A stretch of DNA of 19,535 nt from contig CAJUDX010000050.1 of assembly GCA_910584785.1 (NCBI GenBank), positions 2,833 to 22,367 on the forward strand, read 5' to 3'. Positions 15,351 to 19,535 of the stretch are shown here, piece by piece (the stretch's first letter is position 1; the number at the start of each line of letters is the position of its first letter). The stretch comes from an uncultured Lachnospiraceae bacterium. Lineage in GTDB: Bacteria; Bacillota; Clostridia; Lachnospirales; Lachnospiraceae. The notes under the pieces are model-generated. The model did no database searches. It was not told the DNA's origin and was given only the letters and a program-made list of their open reading frames with translations. Position numbers and translations under genes: made by a program.

Positions 15351-16427
15351 ATGAGAAGCAGAGTTGAGGATGCCGTCGGTTTGTTTAAAGAAGGTTTTAA
15401 TTGTTGTCAGTCCGTATTTGGAGCCTACAGTGATTTATTTGGCATGGATAAGGAGCAGGCATTGAAACTTTCCTGTTCTTTAGGTGGCGGCGTGGGCCGG
15501 ATGCGTGAAGTCTGCGGAACGGTATCCGGTATGGCGATGATTGCCGGCCTGGTATGCGGGAATACTGATCCGAATAATCAGGAAGCCAAGACAAAAAATT
15601 ATGAAACTGTTCGGAAAATGGCAGATGCTTTTAAACAGGAACATCAAACCATTATCTGCCGGGAAATACTGGGGATTTTGGAGGCAGAACAAAGCGCTGC
15701 ACCGGAAGAACGCACTGAAGAGTATTATCAAAAGCGCCCCTGTGTCCGTGTGGTAGCGACAGCCGCCCGAATTATCGAAGAAACCTTCCCTGAACTTTTG
15801 GAAGAAAATGACAGGAAAGAAGAGAGCAGCGGGCAGGAGGAAGAAATGCTTCCTGTATTAAATGAAGCAGGAGAGTGCATCGGCAAGGCTGAAAGGAAGG
15901 CTGTACACCAAAAGGGGCTTTGGCACCCGGTAGTGCACTGCTGGATGTATTGCAAAAGGGACAACCAGGTTTGGCTGTATTTTCAGAAAAGGGCCGATAC
16001 AAAGGAGGATTTTCCAGGATTCTACGATATTGGTTCGACAGGACATGTCAGCGACGGGGAAACTGTGCAGGAGGCGGTTGTCCGGGAAGCGCATGAAGAG
16101 ATGGGCATACCCATCGAAGAAGCACGGCTGCATTACCTGGGAACGATGAAGGAGGAGACGAAAACCGATGGTCGGTGTGACCGGGAACTGGCGTATGTCT
16201 ATCTCTATGATTTGGATATTCCCTTTTTTGCTCAGGGCGAGGAGGTTTCGGAAATTATTGCCGTTTCTAAGGAAGAGATAGAAAAAAAGGAACTGGAAGG
16301 CGCTGCCTATATCCAGGGACATCAGCTGGTCGGGGAACCTGTCATTATCCAAAACAGGGAGTGGTGCTGGCATGAAGGAGAATACCAGACCCTGGTTAAG
16401 CCGTTTTTTGATTCCTGCGGGATTTAG
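15351..16427 (+). CDS. fusion of C_GCxxG_C_C redox domain and Nudix hydrolase
   Basis: Residues 1-150 form a C_GCxxG_C_C family domain, a putative redox or metal protein: EGFNCCQSVFGAY (Cys18, Cys19), LSCSLGGGVGRMREVCGTVSG (Cys42, Cys55), then Cys69, Cys103 and Cys131. An acidic linker (about 150-165) joins it to a Nudix domain (about 165-358). There the box GX5EX7REUXEEXGU is complete from Gly231 to Ile253 (Glu237, Arg245, Glu246, Glu249, Glu250). The lead-in 'ERKAVHQKGLWHPVVHCW' is like the isopentenyl-diphosphate-isomerase-type Nudix branch. Substrate unknown. The chosen ATG follows GGGGAG by six bases; another in-frame ATG lies nine codons upstream at 15324 with a poorer site. Confidence 0.88.
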   Translation: MRSRVEDAVGLFKEGFNCCQSVFGAYSDLFGMDKEQALKLSCSLGGGVGRMREVCGTVSGMAMIAGLVCGNTDPNNQEAKTKNYETVRKMADAFKQEHQTIICREILGILEAEQSAAPEERTEEYYQKRPCVRVVATAARIIEETFPELLEENDRKEESSGQEEEMLPVLNEAGECIGKAERKAVHQKGLWHPVVHCWMYCKRDNQVWLYFQKRADTKEDFPGFYDIGSTGHVSDGETVQEAVVREAHEEMGIPIEEARLHYLGTMKEETKTDGRCDRELAYVYLYDLDIPFFAQGEEVSEIIAVSKEEIEKKELEGAAYIQGHQLVGEPVIIQNREWCWHEGEYQTLVKPFFDSCGI

Positions 16428-16436
16428 TCTTATAAA
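16408..16436 (+). promoter_or_regulatory. probable promoter of the DUF1540 gene
   Basis: TTGATT (16408-16413), 17 bases, TATAAA (16431-16436). It overlaps the last codons of the Nudix fusion gene and lies about 75 bases before the DUF1540 start. The leader between contains only short inverted repeats (CATG-aaaaat-CATG at about 16480-16493). Confidence 0.5.
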
Positions 16437-16511
16437 ATCTTATACATAAAAAAAGTATTTTGAACCATACTAGCTTTGTCATGAAAAATCATGGATAAAG
16501 GAGGCAGTTCA

Positions 16512-16826
16512 ATGACAAAGTTAGATTGTAATGTTACCAGCTGTATGCATAATGCGGATAATTGCTGCTGCAAGAGCGAAATTATCGTCGATGGTCACGA
16601 TGCAAAGGATACCTGCGATACCTGCTGCGGAAGCTTTGATGAAAACAAGGGCGGTGCATTCACCAATCTGTTCAAAACCCCGGAGAAGAAGCTGGAGGTT
16701 GGCTGCGAAGCAGTAAACTGTATGTATAATGAGCAGAGACGCTGCAAGGCCGAGCATATCGGTATCGCCGGAGACGGTGCTGTGGAAGCATCCCAGACCG
16801 AGTGCAGCAGCTTCCGCGCAAAATAA
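16512..16826 (+). CDS. protein with two DUF1540 cysteine domains, 104 aa
   Basis: DUF1540 is a small cysteine motif (C-x4-C-x-N/Y...C...G..A....T.C.SF) common in Clostridia and presumed to bind metal; the biochemical role is not established. Domain 1 covers about 3-42 (Cys6, Cys11, Cys18-20, Cys35, Cys38, Cys39, then GSF) and domain 2 about 62-101 (Cys65, Cys70, Cys78, Cys98, then SSF), joined by a linker around LFKTPEKK. The first domain carries extra cysteines (CCC and CDTCC) that the second lacks. The ATG at 16512 is chosen for its AAAGGAGG seven bases upstream; a preceding in-frame ATG at 16491 has no site. A strong terminator follows. Confidence 0.88.
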   Translation: MTKLDCNVTSCMHNADNCCCKSEIIVDGHDAKDTCDTCCGSFDENKGGAFTNLFKTPEKKLEVGCEAVNCMYNEQRRCKAEHIGIAGDGAVEASQTECSSFRAK

Positions 16827-16868
16827 GGCGGGGCAGACAAAAAGTTTTTGTGTAGTAAGAAGCAGTAA

Positions 16869-16912
16869 ACAGGACGTTTCATGAACTCTTTTTCTTTCAT
16901 GAAACGTCCTGT
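16869..16912. terminator. bidirectional rho-independent terminator
   Basis: ACAGGACGTTTCATGAA (16869-16885) and its exact reverse complement (16896-16912) form a perfect 17-bp stem with a 10-base T-rich loop. T-rich sequence follows on the plus strand. It lies between the convergent DUF1540 and M20 peptidase genes and probably stops both. Confidence 0.9.
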
Positions 16913-16950
16913 ATTTGTGTTTGTTTAGTTTGCCCAGTATTTGTATCTGT

Positions 16951-18252
16951 CTAGTGTGTCCCGCTTGCTTTGTGGTCTGTATGGTAGGCGTCTATCTGAA
17001 AGCCCAGCATATCTTCCAAAACTGCCAGATGTGTTTTTGCGCACTTGATGACATCTGAAATTTCCACATCTTCATTATGAGAATGGATTCCTTTATTGTT
17101 AGATGGGCCAAACTGAATCGTAGGAATGCCATGGCTCCGGTAATACTTTGCGTCGCTGGTTGCCCACTGGTAGGTAGGAGTCATGGTTCTTCCGGTAATT
17201 CGCTCGGCATTATTTCTAACAGAGTGAACCAGGGCTTCATTTCCGTCGGTTCTTGCTCCGCTGTCCCAGGACAGGTATTCAATTTCGCATTCAGCACCGG
17301 ATTCCCGGATAATTTCCAGAAGTTTCTCGTGCACCTGTTCCCTGGAAATCATAAAGGGAACGCCTAAGGCCAGTCGTGCCTCGCACAGCTCAGAGGTCAT
17401 AGCAGAGGAAGGACCGCCGTCAATCGATAAAATATTCACATTGACATGGTTAATTGCCCCGCCTACGCCTTGGTGATTCATCGCTCCCTGGATAATTCCC
17501 TGAGAAGCTTCAACTATCCTTTGCTCTGCCTCAGTCACTGTTCCTTCCAGAAGGGTCAATTCCTGAATACGCGATAAGATATGGATCATTTTATGAATGG
17601 CGCTTTCCTTTGCATCCTTAATTATACCGCCGTCATTCAGGCTTCCTGAGGTGCGCAAAAGAAGCCTGGCCCGGCCCTTCTGCCCGATTTCAATAGAATC
17701 ATATGAGGTAGGCTCTGTAATAATGCAGAACTCTGCGCCGTCAGCATATCCGTTTTCTATCAGCCATTTGCTGCCCTGTTCGCTGCCCTGTTCCTCGTCA
17801 TTGACCAAATGCAGCACAAGTCTGCCCTGCAAATCTAAATTCTCTTCCACAATCAACTTAAATAAAAATAAGAGCACACCGCAGCCGCACTTCATATCAG
17901 AGGCGCCCCGTCCTAAAATCTGTGTATCCGTAATGGTTCCGCAGTAGGGATCGTAGCTCCACCTGGATAAATCCCCAGGTTCCACAACATCCAAATGCCC
18001 ATTTAAAATTCCAAAGTTCCCATCCGGCTTTCCCACCTCTGCCACAATGCAGGGAATCTCTCCACATGGACGAAGCACCTGATAGGAAACGCCAAGTGCT
18101 TCCAGAAAACCGCAGCAATAGCGCAGACTTTCCTCAATTCCCTTCCAGTTCGCACTGGGAATTTGGATTAACTCTGAACAAATCTGCAGCAGTTCCTCCT
18201 GGTGCTTTTCCACCAGTTCCCATAAATATTCTTTTTTCTCCCAATTTTTCAT
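16951..18252 (-). CDS. M20 family metallopeptidase (ArgE/DapE/carboxypeptidase type)
   Basis: A two-zinc hydrolase of the M20 group that cleaves amide bonds of acylated amino acids or short peptides. The 433-aa product contains the expected metal and catalytic residues: His86 and Asp88 in GHLDVV, bridging Asp119 in GRGASDMKCG, catalytic Glu153 and ligand Glu154 in NDEEQGS, Glu180 in ITEPT, and His392 in HSHNED. The dimerisation domain is the middle insert (about 195-310). Substrate is not clear; automatic names such as succinyl-diaminopimelate desuccinylase or ArgE would go beyond the evidence, because no lysine or arginine pathway genes are near. It is a single-gene unit: its own strong promoter upstream, an AAAGG site before the ATG, and a terminator downstream. 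Confidence 0.92.
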   Translation of the reverse strand: MKNWEKKEYLWELVEKHQEELLQICSELIQIPSANWKGIEESLRYCCGFLEALGVSYQVLRPCGEIPCIVAEVGKPDGNFGILNGHLDVVEPGDLSRWSYDPYCGTITDTQILGRGASDMKCGCGVLLFLFKLIVEENLDLQGRLVLHLVNDEEQGSEQGSKWLIENGYADGAEFCIITEPTSYDSIEIGQKGRARLLLRTSGSLNDGGIIKDAKESAIHKMIHILSRIQELTLLEGTVTEAEQRIVEASQGIIQGAMNHQGVGGAINHVNVNILSIDGGPSSAMTSELCEARLALGVPFMISREQVHEKLLEIIRESGAECEIEYLSWDSGARTDGNEALVHSVRNNAERITGRTMTPTYQWATSDAKYYRSHGIPTIQFGPSNNKGIHSHNEDVEISDVIKCAKTHLAVLEDMLGFQIDAYHTDHKASGTH

Positions 18253-18335
18253 AAAAAACCTTTCTGATTCTCTTTTTAATTCTCTTTTTATTTCTTACCG
18301 TTAATATCACTCAATACCCTTGCGCTGATAGAACC

Positions 18336-18364
18336 ATCGTACCACAATTGTCGATAAATGTCAA
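18336..18364 (-). promoter_or_regulatory. sigma-A promoter of the M20 peptidase
   Basis: On the minus strand, consensus TTGACA (18359-18364), 17 bases, then TACGAT (18336-18341). Transcription would start near 18330, leaving a leader of about 78 bases. The structured intergenic element lies just upstream of this promoter, so it is probably not part of the peptidase mRNA unless transcribed from further upstream. Confidence 0.75.
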
Positions 18365-18381
18365 AAAAGATTCCTATGATT

Positions 18382-18482
18382 TACCATAAAAGTTCACCGC
18401 CGATTAGACGGTCTAAGTTCAGGTATTCCAAATGCGCCCAGCAGACATTTTTTATGGTAGTACGACTACTTGTGGGCGCATG
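18382..18482 (-). repeat. structured intergenic element, copy 2 (between recombinase and M20 peptidase)
   Basis: Read on the minus strand, 18482 down to 18418 matches copy 1 (7632-7698). Here the stem is perfect: TGCGCCCA (18480-18473) with TGGGCGCA (18440-18433). After the conserved TGGAATACCTGAA a second hairpin TTAGAC-c-GTCTAA spans 18416-18404. TACCATAAAA (18459-18450), inside the first loop, is exactly complementary to TTTTATGGTA (18391-18382) downstream, which would make a pseudoknot if this is an RNA. With the peptidase promoter it fills the 289-base gap between the two genes. Function unknown. Confidence 0.7.
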
Positions 18483-18519
18483 AAGGTTTAGAAACTAAAA
18501 GATAAAAATTTTGCTTTTG

Positions 18520-18553
18520 TTATAGATTCGTTACAGATTCATTACAGATTCAT
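18520..18553. repeat. 11-bp direct repeat, three units over the recombinase stop codon
   Basis: TATAGATTCGT (18521-18531), TACAGATTCAT (18532-18542) and TACAGATTCAT (18543-18553) follow each other without gaps. The last two are identical. The units put a TTACA/TTATA motif at 18520, 18531 and 18542, one helical turn apart. The recombinase stop codon lies in the array (18542-18544). Confidence 0.85.
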
Positions 18554-19120
18554 ATCCAAAAAAACCTTATCCTTATCATCCTGGTCAATGGAGAGATAAC
18601 GCCTGGTTACTTCCAGGGAAGAATGGTTGTAAATGGTCATAATTACCGCAGGCGGGGTTCCCTTTTTCCAGGCATGATAGCCAAAGGTTTTTCTCAGGGA
18701 ATGACAGCTGATAATCCCTTCAAGATGAAGTTCAACAGCAGCATGTTTAATAATGCGAAATGCCTGAATACGGCTGATAGGGCGATTATCCCCCTCGCGG
18801 CTCCGAAAAAGATAATCTGTGTTGGCTATGGGCGATTGTACCTTTTTTAATTGCTTTAATGCCTGGATTACCTCCTTATTTAAAGCAATCTGTGTGCTTT
18901 TTCCCGTTTTCTGCTCAAGGATTTTTAAGTGCCGGCAATAGCTCCGGTTGCAAAAATTGTAGACATCCCCCCATTGCAGATGCAGGAGATCCCCAATGCG
19001 CAGTGAAGTATTCATGCCCAGGGTAACCAGGGCATAATTGCGTATCTGCTGCCGATCAAGGTAATACTGCTTTAATTTCTGGATGTCTTTTCGGTTTTTA
19101 ATTGGCTGCGTCTTTTGCAT
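18542..19120 (-). CDS. minimal tyrosine recombinase / integrase, 192 aa
   Basis: A site-specific recombinase reduced to the catalytic domain. All family residues are present: Arg41 (SLRIGD), Lys74 (TGKS), His140-x-x-Arg143 (HSLRKTFGYH), His166 (NHSS) and the nucleophile Tyr175 (RRYL). Ordinary phage integrases and XerC/D have about 300 or more residues with a core-binding N-terminal domain, which this lacks. Its size is like the FimB/FimE type of DNA invertases that switch promoters. No genes of a phage or conjugative element are beside it. It starts at ATG with GGAGG nine bases upstream. Its substrate is unknown; 11-bp-spaced TTACA motifs in inverted orientation flank the gene. It could also be a remnant of an element. 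The frame is intact. Confidence 0.9.
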   Translation of the reverse strand: MQKTQPIKNRKDIQKLKQYYLDRQQIRNYALVTLGMNTSLRIGDLLHLQWGDVYNFCNRSYCRHLKILEQKTGKSTQIALNKEVIQALKQLKKVQSPIANTDYLFRSREGDNRPISRIQAFRIIKHAAVELHLEGIISCHSLRKTFGYHAWKKGTPPAVIMTIYNHSSLEVTRRYLSIDQDDKDKVFLDMNL

Positions 19121-19450
19121 CTTCTGATACCTCCATAAGTAAATGTAAGTATTCTGTAAACGATTTTTGTGCAGTTTGCAAATTACGACGTAAATAGTTT
19201 GCGAGAATACTTCAAATTGGGATAAAATTCCCTGGATTTATCATACAATATTTGATTCGTATTGGGATAAATTTAGACGCTTTTTTATTAGAGTTGTAGA
19301 AAAAGCAGCAGGGGAGTCAGAGGGTGTGCAAAGGAATCAAAGGAGATTTGAACGATGAGAAACGGTGAGGAAAGCATAAAAAAGTAGCAGAAAGATAGGA
19401 GAAAGACAGAAAAACGATAGAAAAATCCAGAAAAAAACAAATAATTATTC
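19121..19450. other. recombinase upstream region, rich in short repeats, no gene seen
   Basis: Next to the recombinase start are TGTAA motifs at 19144 and 19155. A 9-bp inverted repeat AAGTATTCT/AGAATACTT lies at 19147-19155 and 19204-19212. AGTTTGC occurs twice (19173, 19196) around a near-palindromic AATTACGACGTAAAT. ATTGGGATAAA occurs at 19216 and 19261, with a related inverted copy between. A weak promoter toward the recombinase may exist. From about 19300 to 19450 the plus strand is strongly purine-rich and contains no convincing gene. Confidence 0.6.
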
Positions 19451-19505
19451 AAAAAAAACAGCTTCCAGTGTAACATAATATAGAATTGTGTTACACTGAG
19501 AAGCT
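19451..19505 (-). terminator. rho-independent terminator for a leftward gene beyond the window
   Basis: AGCTTC plus CAGTGTAACA (19460-19475) pairs with TGTTACACTG plus GAAGCT (19489-19505), a 16-bp stem with one bulged base and a 13-base loop. On the minus strand it is followed by eight T (19451-19458). It therefore ends transcription entering from the right, isolating the recombinase region. Confidence 0.85.
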
Positions 19506-19535
19506 ACCACGTAATAATAGCATTCTTTTCGCTAT

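Noticed and set aside
15858..16373. Minus-strand 171-aa open frame
   Set aside because: It lies fully antisense to the intact Nudix domain and shows no domain or start signal of its own.
19355..19387. Ten-codon open frame after AAAGGAG, a possible leader peptide
   Set aside because: It is too short to judge, lies in purine-rich sequence where such matches arise by chance, and no gene follows on that strand within the window.

Overview
The window looks like chromosome of a spore-forming Clostridia, most likely a Lachnospiraceae-type gut Firmicute. The reasons are strong AGGAGG-type ribosome binding sites, moderate GC, a GerW/YtfJ sporulation gene, DUF1540 and C_GCxxG_C_C proteins, and the yicC-gmk-rpoZ-rimO-pgsA-cinA gene order. 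The genus call is inference. Most of the window is housekeeping sequence. The unusual parts are in the intergenic regions and at the right end.

Left part (1-5.5 kb): the tail of a short-chain dehydrogenase and a small NTF2-like protein face a leftward rqcH/NFACT ribosome-rescue gene. A 348-bp gap follows. It holds a 23-bp tandem repeat with seven copies of two alternating variants, and a promoter for a large cytosolic hybrid sensor kinase (degenerate receiver, PAS domains, HisKA, HATPase, receiver).

Middle (5.5-16.4 kb): a near-consensus promoter (TTGACT-17-TATAAT) starts a rightward run: yicC (RNA turnover), gmk (GMP kinase), rpoZ (RNA polymerase omega with a long acidic tail), a probable terminator and a structured intergenic element, then rimO (S12 methylthiotransferase), pgsA (phosphatidylglycerophosphate synthase) and cinA. 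After cinA, where recA often sits in Firmicutes, there are instead two uncharacterised coupled genes, a DUF2953 membrane protein and GerW/YtfJ (sporulation). Next come ilvE (branched-chain aminotransferase) and a fused C_GCxxG_C_C-Nudix protein.

Right part (16.4-19.5 kb): a two-domain DUF1540 cysteine protein converges on a leftward M20 metallopeptidase across a perfect 17-bp-stem terminator. Beyond the peptidase promoter is a second, inverted copy of the rpoZ-rimO intergenic element, then a minimal 192-aa tyrosine recombinase. That gene is bracketed by 11-bp-phased TTACA motifs in inverted orientation. The window ends with a terminator for a leftward gene outside it.

The best candidates for something undescribed are the paired intergenic element (about 77% identical core, a stem in each copy, a possible pseudoknot in one), the small recombinase with its flanking motif arrays, and the alternating 23-bp repeat. 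I see no complete known defence or mobile system.
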